Source: Planctomycetota bacterium
GTDB taxonomy: Bacteria > Planctomycetota > UBA1135 > UBA2386
NCBI GenBank assembly: GCA_016716265.1
Contig: JADJWQ010000002.1
Location: forward strand, 891,001-955,000
Direction: 5' to 3'
Length of the DNA stretch: 64,000 nucleotides
The notes below the pieces were generated by a model, which was given only the letters and a program-made list of their open reading frames with translations, was not told where the DNA came from and made no database searches. Both the position numbers and the translations under genes were made by a program. The number at the start of each line of letters is the position of its first letter. Within the stretch, counting starts at the first letter, position 1. This document shows, in pieces, positions 41,281 through 51,323 of the stretch.

Positions 41281-42684
41281 ATGAATCGCATCCTCGTCCA
41301 CACCCTCGTCCTCGGCCTCGCCGCTTCCGCATCGGCGCAGGTGACGCTCACCGAGTTCGCTACCATCGATCTCGCCTCGACCGCGAACGCGTTGAACCCG
41401 GAGTTCATCGGCTCCAACCCCGTCGCCGTCGCCTGGAACGGCAGCCAACTGTTCGTCGCCGGCTACAACAACAGCCCGACGACGATCACGCAGTGCGCCA
41501 TCGTCGAGGTGCTCAACCCGACCAGCGCCACCCCGACCTACGGCCCGGTGTTCGGCGTCGTCGCGAACCCGCCGAGCTTCCGTGGCTACTCGGGCCTCGA
41601 CATCTCCGGCAGCTCGCTCGCCGCAGCCTTCGACGACGGCATGGCGAACGCCGACGGCATCGCCTGCTTCGACCTCGCCGGCACGCTGCGCTGGCGCAAG
41701 AACGCCCGCGGTGGCAGCGGCGTCGCGTTCGACCCCGGCTTCCCGACCGGCAACCCCGCCGTCGGCCGGGGCGTCGCATGGACCACGTTCGGCTCCGGCC
41801 GGCGCTCGCTGCAGAACACGACCACCGGTGCGGACATCTGGGACAGCACCAACGGCATGGTCATCCTGACGCCGGAGGGCTCGTTCTGGCGCGACCTGGA
41901 CTTCGACGACCAGACCGGCGACATCTACCTCCGCGAGGGCAACAACGTCATCGCGTGGATGCGCACCGGTGACAATGCCGTCGCGAACCCGGTGCTGGTC
42001 TTCGACCAGAATCCGGACGCCGACTTCATCAACCAACAGAACCTCGCGGTGCTGCGGGGCCCGACCGGCGTGATCGTCCTCTACAACGACCGCGCGCTGA
42101 ACTCGACCAACCAGGGCTTCTCGCAGGTCGTCAAGGCCGCGTTCGCCGACGGCCGTCCCGTCAGCCTCGACTTCGGCAGCTTCAGCCCGAACCCCGGCAA
42201 CGCGAGCTACGACTTCTCGTACGACGCCGCCACGCGGACGCTCGCGCTGCTCGACTTCTCGAATCGCAACGTCCACCTGTTCAACGTGTTCATCGCTCCC
42301 TGGGAGGAGTACGGACAGGGCTGCAGGGGCTCGAACGGCATGATCCCCACGCTGACGCTCGGCGGCGACGGTGCCTCGCCGGGCTCGGTCAGCTACACGT
42401 TCGGGAGCGGGCCTGCGAACGCCGCCGCGTTCATCGTGTTCGGCATCACGCGCGGCAGCCTGCAGCTCCCGGGCTCGCAGTGCTTCGCGCAGGTCAGCCC
42501 GATTCTCTCCGTCACGCTCGGCCCGGTGTTCCTCGACGGGCAGGGTGCCGGTTCGACCACGCTGACGCTGCCGGGCGGGCTCACCGGCGTGTCGTTGACC
42601 CAGCAGGGCGCGATCGTCGATGTCGCCATCGGCGGCCTGATTCCGCTGATCACGACGACCGCCTACGAGCTCACGCTCCAGTGA
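41281..42684 (+). CDS. Secreted protein with C-terminal FGxGC-type module
   Basis: 467 residues with a signal peptide (MNRILVHTLVLGLAASASAQ). The frame opens earlier, but no leader or coding pattern is present before ATG 41281. The first 330 residues look like a propeller-type beta repeat protein: NPVAVAWNGSQLFVAGYNNS, YSGLDISGSSLAAAFDDG, WRDLDFDDQTGDIYLREGN and YDFSYDAATRTLALLDFSNRN. The last 130 residues are the shared module, here in the form EEYGQGCRGSNGMIPTL, with the second Cys in LPGSQCFAQV and a closing PLITTTAYELTLQ. The protein is probably at the cell surface. No enzyme motif is seen. Confidence 0.75.
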   Translation: MNRILVHTLVLGLAASASAQVTLTEFATIDLASTANALNPEFIGSNPVAVAWNGSQLFVAGYNNSPTTITQCAIVEVLNPTSATPTYGPVFGVVANPPSFRGYSGLDISGSSLAAAFDDGMANADGIACFDLAGTLRWRKNARGGSGVAFDPGFPTGNPAVGRGVAWTTFGSGRRSLQNTTTGADIWDSTNGMVILTPEGSFWRDLDFDDQTGDIYLREGNNVIAWMRTGDNAVANPVLVFDQNPDADFINQQNLAVLRGPTGVIVLYNDRALNSTNQGFSQVVKAAFADGRPVSLDFGSFSPNPGNASYDFSYDAATRTLALLDFSNRNVHLFNVFIAPWEEYGQGCRGSNGMIPTLTLGGDGASPGSVSYTFGSGPANAAAFIVFGITRGSLQLPGSQCFAQVSPILSVTLGPVFLDGQGAGSTTLTLPGGLTGVSLTQQGAIVDVAIGGLIPLITTTAYELTLQ

Positions 42685-42691
42685 GCTCGTG

Positions 42692-42707
42692 GCGCGCGGT
42701 CGCGCGC
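42692..42707. terminator. GCGCGC stem-loop between convergent genes
   Basis: Arms GCGCGC at 42692-42697 and 42702-42707 with a four-base GGTC loop, between the two convergent stop codons. No T tract. Confidence 0.4.
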
Positions 42708-42714
42708 GACGCGG

Positions 42715-43530
42715 TCACTTGTCGAGCCCGAGCTTGTCGAGCTTGGGCGCGATGACGAACCGGCAGTACGGCTGATTGCGGTTCTGCCGGTAGTAGTCCT
42801 GGTGGTACTCCTCGGCAGACCAGAACGTCGTCGCGGGTGCGATCTCGGTGACGATCGTGCCGCGGTGGTGCCCCGACGCCTGCTCGTCGCGCTTGCTGCG
42901 CTCCGCGATCTCCCGCTGCTCGGGCGTGTGGTAGAAGATCACCGAGCGGTATTGGGGACCGATGTCGTTGCCCTGGCCATCGACCTGCGTGGGGTCGTGC
43001 GCGGCCCAGAACCAGTCGAGCAGCGCGGCGTACGAGAGCTTCGCCGGGTCGAAGGTCACCTGCACGACCTCCGCGTGCCCGGTCCGCCCGGTGCACACCT
43101 GCTCGTAGCTCGGCGCATCCACGTGGCCGCCCATGTAGCCGGAGCGCACGTCGATCACGCCGTCGCTCTGCTCGAGCACCGCTTCGATGCACCAGAAGCA
43201 GCCCGCGCCCAGCGTCGCGACCTCGGTCGACCGGGAGGCCGTGGCCCCAGGGTCGTCGCTCTGCCGCGCGGCCGCCTCGCCGGCGCCGCCCTGCGGATCG
43301 GCGGGAGCACCCGCCCTCGGGTCGGAATCATCGTGTCGCATCGTGGCATCCTCGACTGGTGCAGCGCCGCGCGCCGCCGCGGCCTCGCCGGCGGACCTCC
43401 CACCCGCGCCACTCGCGGACGCCGTCGCGCGCGACGGGTCGGACGTGTTCACGGCATCCTCGGCGGGACCGTGGCACGCGGCGAGCGCGGCGAGCAGGAC
43501 GCAGGACAGCAGGCGTGGGAGCGGGATCAT
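42715..43530 (-). CDS. msrA: Peptide methionine sulfoxide reductase MsrA, lipoprotein form
   Basis: 271 residues. A lipoprotein signal (LPRLLSCVLLAALAAC) is followed by an Ala/Gly/Asp-rich linker to about residue 100. The MsrA domain then starts at VATLGAGCFWCIEAVLEQ, with the catalytic Cys in GCFW. VRSGYMGGHVDAPSYEQVCTGRTGHAEVVQV, PTQVDGQGNDIGPQYRSVIFYH and FWSAEEYHQDYY are all intact. The enzyme reduces methionine-S-sulfoxide in proteins, here at the envelope, where oxidised proteins would gather. ATG 43530 has AGGA eight bases upstream; ATG 43539 is an alternative. The gene is divergent from the GH114-like gene and convergent with the FGxGC protein. Confidence 0.93.
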   Translation of the reverse strand: MIPLPRLLSCVLLAALAACHGPAEDAVNTSDPSRATASASGAGGRSAGEAAAARGAAPVEDATMRHDDSDPRAGAPADPQGGAGEAAARQSDDPGATASRSTEVATLGAGCFWCIEAVLEQSDGVIDVRSGYMGGHVDAPSYEQVCTGRTGHAEVVQVTFDPAKLSYAALLDWFWAAHDPTQVDGQGNDIGPQYRSVIFYHTPEQREIAERSKRDEQASGHHRGTIVTEIAPATTFWSAEEYHQDYYRQNRNQPYCRFVIAPKLDKLGLDK

Positions 43531-43766
43531 CGGCGACATCCTACGGGCTCGACGGGAGACCGTTCCGCAGCGCGTTCGCCGGCACGGTGGCACCCGGATG
43601 CCGCGACGCCAGCCCCGGTCGCAACGCTGGGGCGAGCGACGGAACGGAGCCGCGGTCCAGATCCGGGACCGCCGTGATCCCACCCCGACCGGGCCCGACC
43701 GCACAGCTCGCCGCACCGGCCCGCGGGGGGCTCAAGCCGCGCACCCATGGCGTCGACAGCTTCCCC

Positions 43767-46293
43767 ATGCGCTCCGTCCGAACGGCTCACCCGAGCGTTC
43801 TGCTGCTGTCCGCGCTGCTCGGCTGCTCCGGTTCCGGCGGCGCCCCGACCTCGCCCGGCCCCGCCCCGCAGCTCGGTGCCCCTGCGATCACCCCGGCCGC
43901 GGACGGCGCCGACGCGGTGCTGCTGTTCACGCTCGCCGACCCCGAGGCCCGCCCCGTCACGTTGACGGTCGAGGTCTCGCGCGACGCCGGCGCGAGCTGG
44001 CGTCCCGCCCGGATCGACGACCTGGCCGGCGCACCGACGTTCGCGACGACGACGGCGCCCGTGGAGATCGCGCTCGCGTGGCACTGTCTCGACGACCTCG
44101 GCTTCCGCGAGCTCGCATCGCCTCGGCTGCGGATCACCGCCCGCGCGGACGGCGGCCGTGCGGCCGAGCTGCTGATCGAGGTGCCGGCGCTCCCGCGCCT
44201 GAAAGCGGCGGTCGCGCGCGTGCGCGATCCGATGATCCACTACGGCTCCTTCGACGCGCCGACCCTCGAGCTCGCGAGGCAGCACGACCTCGTCGTCCTG
44301 CATCCCGTCAACGCGGGTATCGACCGCACGATCGTCGAGTCGATCCAGCAGGGCGTCGACCCGGACGACCCGGCGGACGACGTCCTGGTGCTCGGCTACG
44401 TGTCGGTCGGCGAGGACCTGCGCACGATCTGGGTGGACGATCAGCAGATGCTGCAGGACTCGCGCTTCGTCGGCGACGGCAGCGGTCCGCGCGTCGATCC
44501 GCGCGGGCCCGACGCCGACGGTGGCCGCCTGACCGGCCTGGATCCGCTCGGCCTGCCCTCGCCCGGCGGCTCCGGCTACGCGTCGTACTACCTCGACGAC
44601 AACTCGGTCGATCGCGATCCCAACCGCCTCGGCGACGGCCTGCCCGACCGCAACGCGAACTTCGGTGGCTGCTTCGTCAATGCCGGTGATCCGACCTGGT
44701 TCACGGTGCTCGACCAGATGACCGTCGACGGGCCCGACCACGTGACGGGAATGCGCGAAGCGCTGACGACCGACTACGGTCGGGGTCTCGGCTGCGACGG
44801 GCTGTTCCTCGACACGATCGACACCTGCGCGCCGAACTACTACACCGACTCGAGCAGCGACAACCAGTCCGAGTTCGAGTGGACCGCGGCGGGTTTCACG
44901 GCCTTCATGCGGCGTCTCCGTGCGACGTATCCGCGATCGGTCATCCTGCAGAACCGCGGGCTGTTCTTCTACGACCCCCGCCAACCTCACTACGAGGTGT
45001 CGCCGCGCGGCGCCGTCGACTACGTGAAGTTCGAGAGCTTCCGCCTCGACTCCTCGAGCGCCCACGAGTTCCACCCGTACTTCTTCCCCGACAACAAGTA
45101 CAACGTCGCGCCGAAGCTGATGGCGGAGGCACAGCGCGAGGACGGCTTCACGGTGCTGTCGCTCGGCTACGCGGAGGGGCCGCCAGGCTCGATGGACCAC
45201 GCGACGCTGCTCGGGCAATCGACCGTCGGCCGCGCGTCGCTGCTGCTCGACATCGTCGAGACCGAGGACCTGCTCGGCTTCCGGCACTACATCACCGACG
45301 CGAGCGTCACGCTCGCGAACACGTTCGTGCACGACCACCGGTCGGGCCCGGACACGTCCCCGCCGGTGTGGAGCAGCACCTACAACGCGAACGTCCCCCC
45401 GTGGCCGGACCCGCCGGGGGCACCGACCCCCCGCGTCGGGATCCAGCGCGCCGATGCCGGCGACGGCGAGGCGACCGTGCACTGGGACGTGGCGACCGAC
45501 CGCGGTCGGGTCGGCTACGTCGCCTACGTCCAGGCGTCGATGTTCGACTTCGACGGCGACCCGTCGCTGAGCGCTGCGCGCCGCTTCGCGTTGACACCGC
45601 GCGTCGGTGCCAACTACGCGTCGTCGTACGGGCCCGGGACCTACGCGTTCCAGGACACCATCCCCGGTCTGACCAACGGCATGCAGTTCTGGATCTGCAT
45701 CCGCGCCCACGACGAGGACGGCAACGAGGACGACAACCGGACCTTCGCGACCGCCACGCCGTTCCAGCGTCAGCCGCTGGCGGTCGACGGCCTGTTCGAC
45801 GACTGGCGCGGAGTGCCGGTCACGATCTCCGACCCCGCCGACGCACCGGACTCCGCCGGCCCGGACTGGCTCCAGATCCAGCTCGCCGACTCCGCGGACT
45901 TCCTGTTCGTGCACGCGACCTCGGAGAACCCGTTCAATCTCGACGGCTCGCCGACCTACGGCTACTCGCGCACGCTCGTCCTGATCGACGTCGACGACGA
46001 CCCCGCCACCGGCTACGCGTACGGCGGCATCGGCAGCGAGCTGCTGATCGCGGGAACGGAGCTGTTCGCACAATCGAGCGGCGTGTTCAACGCCGGCTGG
46101 CTGGAGACGCTCGCGGTGTTGCCTGGTCGCGGGCATCACGGAATGGGAGTTCGCGATCCCCAGGAGCCGCCTCGACGATGCCGCCGGTGGCAGCGGCAGC
46201 GCGACGCGCATCCGCGTGGTGTTCCTCAACGACGAGACCAACGACGTGGCGCCGGACGCGGGCAGCGCGGCCTTCGATCTGACCCCGCGCTGA
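43767..46293 (+). CDS. GH114-like lipoprotein with C-terminal beta domains, frame disrupted
   Basis: About 840 residues after joining two frames. A lipoprotein signal (VLLLSALLGC) begins at ATG 43767. Residues 150-460 resemble the TM1410/GH114 (endo-alpha-1,4-polygalactosaminidase-like) barrel: IHYGSFDAPTLELARQHDLVVLHP, VLGYVSVGEDLRT, GYASYYLDD, GGCFVNAGDPTWF and GCDGLFLDTIDTCAP, with the acidic catalytic candidates in SVGEDL and FLDTID. A fibronectin-like domain and a CBM9-like segment (VDGLFDDWRGVPV, LVLIDVDDDPATGYAYG) follow. The frame breaks near 46121-46131; the next frame resumes at AGITEWEFAIPRSRL and ends at TGA 46291-46293. One extra base explains it. Without correction it would run on to 46334 in a wrong frame. 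Likely degrades galactosamine-rich polysaccharide, by inference. Confidence 0.75.
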
Positions 46294-46312
46294 GTCCGGC
46301 CGCCGCCGGCGC

Positions 46313-46318
46313 TACACT
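46313..46318 (+). promoter_or_regulatory. Candidate -10 element (TACACT)
   Basis: GGCGCTACACTCC lies 20 bases after the stop of the GH114-like gene and 19 bases before the GTG of the Gfo/Idh gene. It is part of the recurrent TAnnnT set. Confidence 0.4.
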
Positions 46319-46326
46319 CCCGGACC

Positions 46327-46336
46327 GGAGGTGATC
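46327..46336 (+). promoter_or_regulatory. Unusually strong Shine-Dalgarno site
   Basis: GGAGGTGATC is a ten-base match to the anti-Shine-Dalgarno end of 16S rRNA (consensus AGGAGGTGATC). It fixes GTG 46338 as the start. Most genes in the window have weak or no such site. Confidence 0.7.
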
Positions 46337-46337
46337 C

Positions 46338-47699
46338 GTGTCCCGATCCGCGTCCCGCACCGCTGCTCGTCCCGCCCTGCGCTCCGGCGCTCCCGTCACG
46401 CGCCGCTCGTTCCTGCTCGGCTCGACGGCGACTCTCGCCGCACCGCTCGCACTGCGGTTCCGGCCCCGCCGCTCGCCGAACGAGCTGCTGCAGGTCGCCC
46501 ACGTCGGCGTCGGCGGGATGGGTGCCTCGGACCTCGGCTCGGTCGCGAGCTCACCGCACGTGCGCATCGTCGCGCTGTGCGACGTCGACGCGCAGCACCT
46601 CGGCGCGGCGGCCGCGCGTCACGACGGCGCGCGCACGTTCAGCGACTACCGCGTGCTGCTCGACGAGCTCAGCGACGACATCGATGCCGTCGTGGTGTCG
46701 ACGCCGGATCACATGCACGCGCCGATCGCGCTCGCCGCGATGGAGCTCGGCAAGCACGTCTACGTGCAGAAGCCGCTCGCACACGACCTGCACGGCTGCC
46801 GCCGCCTGCGCGAGGTCGCCGCCCGGACCGGCGTCGTCACGCAGATGGGCACGCAGATCCACGCGCACGCCGCCTACCGGACAGCCGTCGCGACGCTCCG
46901 CGCCGGCGCGATCGGCAAGGTGCGCGAGGTGCACTCGTGGGTCGCGAAGTCGTGGGCCGGTCCGGCGACCGGGCGGCCCGACCACAGCGATCCGGTGCCG
47001 GCGAGCCTCGCCTGGGATCGCTGGCTCGGCGTAGCCCCGGAGCGGCCGTTCGTCGCGGGCGTCTACCACCCGGCGCGCTGGCGCGGTTGGCGCGACTTCG
47101 GGACCGGCACGCTGGGCGACATGGCCTGCCACCTGCTCGATCCGATCTTCACGGCGCTCGATCTGCGCGTACCGCTGCGGGCGACCTCGCGCGGACCTGC
47201 ACACGGTCGGGAGACCTTCGCGCCGGACGGCGACGTCACGTTCGTGCTCGCGGGGACCGCACACACGGCGGACACCGTCATGCTGCGCTGGACGGACGGC
47301 AGCGCCACCAGCCGTCCGGACGCGAGCCGCGCGCAGCTCCCGGACGGCGTCGCGCTGCCGGGTGCAGGCTCGTTCCTGGTCGGCGAGGACGGCGTGATGG
47401 TCCTGCCGCACTGGGCCACGCCGACGCTCTACCGCCACGGTGAGCCGCACGATGCACCGCTCCACGAGGAGGCCGGCGGCGACCACTATCACGAGTGGGT
47501 CGACGCGTGCCGCGGCGAGGGCGAGACGTCCACGCCGTTCGCGTTCGCGACGGCGGTCACCGAGACGGTGCTGCTCGGCGTCGTCGCCGGCGCGCTCCCG
47601 AGCCGCGAGCTGACCTGGGATTCCGCCGCGCTGCGCTTCGCGGACGACGATGCCCAGGCGCTGGTCGAGCTGCCGCACCGTGCGGGCCACGCGCATTGA
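46338..47699 (+). CDS. Gfo/Idh/MocA family oxidoreductase with Tat-type signal
   Basis: 453 residues. The leader has VTRRSFLLGSTATLAAPLAL, so folded export through Tat is likely. The NAD-binding Rossmann domain has LLQVAHVGVGGMGASDLGS and IVALCDVDAQHLGAAAARH. VVVSTPDHMHAPIALAAMELGKHVYVQKPLA is the conserved region where the family has EKP (here QKP). TQMGTQIHAH and WRDFGTGTLGDMACHLLDP belong to the C-terminal beta domain. The enzymes oxidise or reduce sugars and cyclitols with NAD(P); planctomycetes have many exported forms with unknown substrates. A near-perfect ribosome binding site precedes it, so strong translation is expected. The adjacent GH114-like lipoprotein suggests a shared role in sugar use. 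Confidence 0.92.
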   Translation: MSRSASRTAARPALRSGAPVTRRSFLLGSTATLAAPLALRFRPRRSPNELLQVAHVGVGGMGASDLGSVASSPHVRIVALCDVDAQHLGAAAARHDGARTFSDYRVLLDELSDDIDAVVVSTPDHMHAPIALAAMELGKHVYVQKPLAHDLHGCRRLREVAARTGVVTQMGTQIHAHAAYRTAVATLRAGAIGKVREVHSWVAKSWAGPATGRPDHSDPVPASLAWDRWLGVAPERPFVAGVYHPARWRGWRDFGTGTLGDMACHLLDPIFTALDLRVPLRATSRGPAHGRETFAPDGDVTFVLAGTAHTADTVMLRWTDGSATSRPDASRAQLPDGVALPGAGSFLVGEDGVMVLPHWATPTLYRHGEPHDAPLHEEAGGDHYHEWVDACRGEGETSTPFAFATAVTETVLLGVVAGALPSRELTWDSAALRFADDDAQALVELPHRAGHAH

Positions 47700-47709
47700 C
47701 GTGGCCCGC
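47682..47709. terminator. Perfect 10-bp stem-loop spanning the stop codon
   Basis: Arms GCGGGCCACG (47682-47691) and CGTGGCCCGC (47700-47709) with an eight-base loop holding the TGA of the Gfo/Idh gene. It sits between convergent genes and is the strongest hairpin of this type in the window. No T tract. Confidence 0.5.
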
Positions 47710-47717
47710 CGCGATGT

Positions 47718-49514
47718 TCAGAACCCGAAGGTGAGCTTCGCGGCGTTGGACAGCACGTATCCGATTGCATTCGCCGTGGAGTTCCCGCTGGTCGGCAGGT
47801 CCTGCACGACGAACTGGCCGTAGATCGGCAGGCCGATCACCCGCGGATCCATCGGGACCGGCGGACTGACGAAGCGTACGATCCCCGTCACCGGGTCGCT
47901 GACGCCGCGCGGCATGAACCCGTCGACGAGCGTGTAGAGCATGCAGCCCGGCAGCAGCGTGGCCAGCGAGACCGGCGTGGGCTGGGGCGCTGCGAGGTTG
48001 AGCACCCACATCGCGCTCGGGTCCGCACCCCGCAGCAGCAACTCGAACGTCCGGCCGGGCACCGCCCGACCGCGCGTCGCCACCGACGGCAGGAGCCCGT
48101 TGCCGTTCGGGCACCCGTGGCCGAACAGCAGCGTGCGAGCCCGCGGGGTGCGCGCCGGCACGCCAGGATTGCGGAACAGGTAGACCCGTCCGTTGTTGGT
48201 GATCCCGCCGACGTCTTCGAACGGCGCGCCGACCAGCAGCTCGGGGAAGCCGTCGCCGTCGTAGTCGCCGGACATCTCGATCTCCCAGCCGAACGCGCTC
48301 GCCGTCTGCGTGCCGCCGACGCGCGCCAGCACCTGGCCGCTGACGACGGAGAACACGACGACCTCGCCGCCGACCGGCGCATTGGCGCTGCCGAGGATCG
48401 CACCGACCGCGACGTCGGCGAGCCCGTCACCATCGTAGTCGCCGCCGGCGACGTCGAATCCGGTCAGGTCGCCGACCGCCAGACCGTCGAACCGCCGGAG
48501 CAGGCTCCCGCTACGGCCCGAGTAGACGTAGACCGAACCGAGGAAGCCCTGGTCGAATACCGAGCCGACCGCGATGTCGTCGTGCCCGTCGCCGTCCGCG
48601 TCGCCGATCATCGCGACGCTCGCACCGAACACGACTCCGGGCTGGCCGATCGCGAACGTGTGGAGCAGTGCGCCGCTGCGGCCCGAGTAGACGTACACCT
48701 CTCCCGTAGTCGGCACACCGAGCCCGGCGGCACCGACCGCGCTGACGACGAAGTCGTCGAAGCCGTCGCGGTCCGCGTCGCCACCGCCGTCGATCGCGAA
48801 GCCGAAATACGAGGCCGGCGCCCCACCGCCGAGGATGTAGAGGTCGCTGCCGTCGCGACCCGAGAACACGACGACCACGCCCTCGGCCGGCAGCCCGTTG
48901 GGCTGGCCGACGAACGTCGACGCCGCGATGTCCGCGTAGCCGTCGCCATTGACGTCCCCGACCCCGGCGACCTCGGTCGCGAAGTAGCCGAGGTTGATGC
49001 GTCCGAAGCGGAACTCGAAGTCGAAGCGGTGGATCAGCGGGTAGGGTGCGGCGCCCGAATAGACGAACGCGGCGCCGAGATTGAGGCCCCGCTCGGGCAG
49101 CGTCGGTGCGAAGTTGTCCTCGCCCCGCGCGCCGATCAGCAGGTCGGGAACGCCATCGCCATTGACGTCACCCGCCGCGTCGACGCTGCAGCCGGTGAAG
49201 TCACCGGTGAAGTCGCCTTCCCATCGATTCAGTGGCACCAGCGTGAAGTTCGGCGTGCCGACCCGCATGACATCGGCACCCGACAGCAGGACGACCGTGC
49301 CGGTGTCGCGCGGATCGCTCAGCAGTGGATTGTCCGTGTCCTCCGCACCGACCAGGATGTCGTCGATGCCATCGCCATCGACGTCGCCGACATTGGCGAT
49401 GGCCTTGCCGTAGAGCTCTTCCGTCGCCGCGCCGGCGAAGATCGGTGTGCCCTGGGCAGCGACGAAACCGCTCGCGGAGAGGCCCGCGAGCATCAGGTGA
49501 ACGAGGGGTTTCAT
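47718..49514 (-). CDS. Secreted FG-GAP repeat protein with C-terminal FGxGC module
   Basis: 598 residues with a signal peptide (LVHLMLAGLSASGFVAAQ). Residues 30-480 hold about seven integrin-like FG-GAP repeats. Each has a calcium-binding Asp loop, for example VGDVDGDGIDDILVGA, AGDVNGDGVPDLLIGA, GDADRDGFDDFVVSA, IGDADGDGHDDIAVGS, GGDYDGDGLADVAVGA and GDYDGDGFPELLVGA. They fold into one propeller that binds protein or sugar ligands. The C-terminus is the shared module: LLFGHGCPNGNGLLPSV, then PGCMLYTLVDGF with the second Cys. Surface display is likely. The open frame upstream of ATG 49514 is not coding. A TAGGCT element lies 80 bases upstream. It is convergent with the Gfo/Idh gene across a hairpin. 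Confidence 0.88.
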   Translation of the reverse strand: MKPLVHLMLAGLSASGFVAAQGTPIFAGAATEELYGKAIANVGDVDGDGIDDILVGAEDTDNPLLSDPRDTGTVVLLSGADVMRVGTPNFTLVPLNRWEGDFTGDFTGCSVDAAGDVNGDGVPDLLIGARGEDNFAPTLPERGLNLGAAFVYSGAAPYPLIHRFDFEFRFGRINLGYFATEVAGVGDVNGDGYADIAASTFVGQPNGLPAEGVVVVFSGRDGSDLYILGGGAPASYFGFAIDGGGDADRDGFDDFVVSAVGAAGLGVPTTGEVYVYSGRSGALLHTFAIGQPGVVFGASVAMIGDADGDGHDDIAVGSVFDQGFLGSVYVYSGRSGSLLRRFDGLAVGDLTGFDVAGGDYDGDGLADVAVGAILGSANAPVGGEVVVFSVVSGQVLARVGGTQTASAFGWEIEMSGDYDGDGFPELLVGAPFEDVGGITNNGRVYLFRNPGVPARTPRARTLLFGHGCPNGNGLLPSVATRGRAVPGRTFELLLRGADPSAMWVLNLAAPQPTPVSLATLLPGCMLYTLVDGFMPRGVSDPVTGIVRFVSPPVPMDPRVIGLPIYGQFVVQDLPTSGNSTANAIGYVLSNAAKLTFGF

Positions 49515-49992
49515 GAGAGTGGAGAGACGACTGGCGGGAGGCGGCCGGTGACGGTCCGCCGGCGGGGACGGTGCGCTTTCCCGATGCCGAGGGAGCCTAG
49601 TCCGAGCTTGGAATCCTGTCGAACGGGTGGCCAATGCCAGCGCCGGCGAGCGATTCTGGTGGACCGCACCCGATCGCCGTCGGGCTGTAACCGGACCCGC
49701 AGCGCCGGTCGCCGGCCGCGTCCGGCATTCCGCAGCGGCATCGCGGGTCCCGCTCCCCGACCTGCGGCCCGCGACGAGTGGCATCGCGGAGGGCCCCGCC
49801 CGGCGCGCGCGCGGCCTCGCTCGTCCCGTTCGGAGATTCCCCGCGCGGCCGGCCCGAGTCCGCGCACACCGCTCGCCGAGGTCGCGTCGGCCGTGCCCCT
49901 CGATGGTCGGACGTCGCCAAGGTCGCACGCCCCGCTCCCGTAGCTGCTACAACACTCGCGCCCCGCAGTCCTCCCAGGCGCAGTCCTCGTCG
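49515..49992. other. 478-bp gap between two divergent secreted-protein genes
   Basis: No gene that I can support. Open frames here are shadows. A TAGGCT element on the minus strand (49594-49599) and a TACAAC element on the plus strand (49948-49953) are candidate -10 boxes for the divergent genes. Confidence 0.5.
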
Positions 49993-51097
49993 ATGTCGTT
50001 CGCCCTCCGCTCCCCGCCGCGCTCGGCTCGCTCCGCCGCGCTGCTCGCGGCTCTCGCACTCTCCGCAGCGCAGCTCGCGGCCCAACCGCTCACCGCGACC
50101 GTCCCCTGCGATCGCGACAACACGCTCTACGACGACTTCCCTCGGCTCGCTGAGCAATGGCGCCGGCCAGCGCGTGTTCGCCGGGGCCAACCTCTCGGCG
50201 CTCGCGCGCCGCGCCCTGTTGCACTTCGACGTGGCCGCCGCGCTGCCCGCCGGCGCGACGATCCGCACCGCCCGACTCGAGCTGTCCGTCGTCATGTCGC
50301 GCGCCGGCTCGTCGCCGCTGCCGGTCGGCTTGCACCGCGTCACGTCCGATTGGGGTGAGGGCACGTCGGTCGGCACGCGCGGCGAGGGTGGTGGCGCGTC
50401 GTCGACCCCCGGCGACGCCACCTGGCTGCACACGTTCTACCCGAGCTCGTTCTGGACCAGCCCGGGCGGCGACTTCGTCGCTGCGGCGAGCGCCCAGGCG
50501 AGCGCCCCGCGCAGCGGCACCGTCGCGCTCGGCTCCACCGCCGGGACCGTCGCGGACGTCCAGGGCTGGCTCGACCGGCCGGCCACCAACTTCGGCTGGC
50601 TGGTCCTCGGCGACGAGAACGCGCCCGGCGACGCCCGCGCGTTCGGGTCGCGCGAGCAGCCGACCGCCACGCTCCGACCGCGACTCGTGGTGACCTACGA
50701 TCCACCCGGGGCGGCCGCCTCCGTGACGAGCTTCGGCGCGGGCTGCGCGGGTCCGTCGAGCGTCGTGGCGTCACTGTCCGCGAATGGCCTGCCGCGGCTC
50801 GGCAATGCCGCATTCGGCCTCAGCGCGGTCCTCGACCCGGCGTCGCTCGCCCCGACCGCCACGCTCTCGCTGCTCCGCTTCCCCGGCCCGATCGTGTTGT
50901 CCGGCTGCGAGATCTGGATCGACCCGGCCGCCTTCGTCGACGGCCTTCCGCTGGGAGCCGTCGGCCAGCTCCCACTCCCGGTCCCGAACGTCCCGGCGCT
51001 CGCCGGTCTGTTGCTCGAGGTGCAGGCGGTGTCGCTCGACGTCGGCGGCAATCGGGCGCTGACGTCGAACCTGCTCGAACTCGCGCTCGGCTACTGA
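49993..51097 (+). CDS. Secreted DNRLRE-type protein with C-terminal FGxGC module, frame disrupted
   Basis: About 367 residues after joining two frames. ATG 49993 opens a signal peptide (RSAALLAALALSAAQLAAQ), then VPCDRDNTLYD. After about 50131-50145 the frame changes and continues as SLSNGAGQRVFAGANLSALARRALLHFDVAAALPAG. The joined text matches the DNRLRE domain (PF24517) of extracellular adhesion or carbohydrate-binding modules. One extra base in GACGACTTCC is enough. The C-terminus has the shared module: SFGAGCAGPSS, then LSGCEIWIDP with the second Cys. A TACAAC element precedes the gene. Both parts have normal codon use, so an assembly indel is likelier than true loss. Binding partner unknown. 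Confidence 0.72.
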
Positions 51098-51201
51098 CGA
51101 CGCCGGGGCCGGGCGTCCCGCAGCGTCCTCGACTGCGCCGGAACCGCCTGTGGGCCAACGAATCGTGGCGGGCTGCGGCTTGCCGCTCCGCGGCCGTCTG
51201 C

Positions 51202-51207
51202 TACCGT
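51202..51207 (+). promoter_or_regulatory. Candidate promoter: TTGCCG-16-TACCGT
   Basis: TTGCCG at 51180-51185 and TACCGT at 51202-51207 are 16 bases apart, 117 bases before the RRM gene. This would give a long leader, which could carry regulation as in other cold-shock RRM genes. Confidence 0.35.
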
Positions 51208-51323
51208 TCGACGCCGACGCTCCGGCGATTCGTCGCATACGCCGGAGCACGCGAGAGGAACCCCGAGCGTCCCGCCCTGCCGGCGGCACGGCGCCGCGGT
51301 TCAACGGCCGTGGAGCCGCATCG

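Noticed and set aside
46100..46140. Programmed ribosomal frameshift in the GH114-like gene
   Set aside because: No slippery heptamer or following pseudoknot visible, and three other genes show similar one-base breaks, which points to indel errors.
43527..46502. 991-codon minus-strand open frame opposite the GH114-like gene
   Set aside because: Composition of a shadow frame (Arg, Val, Glu, Ala repeats), no domain, and it overlaps msrA and the Gfo/Idh gene.
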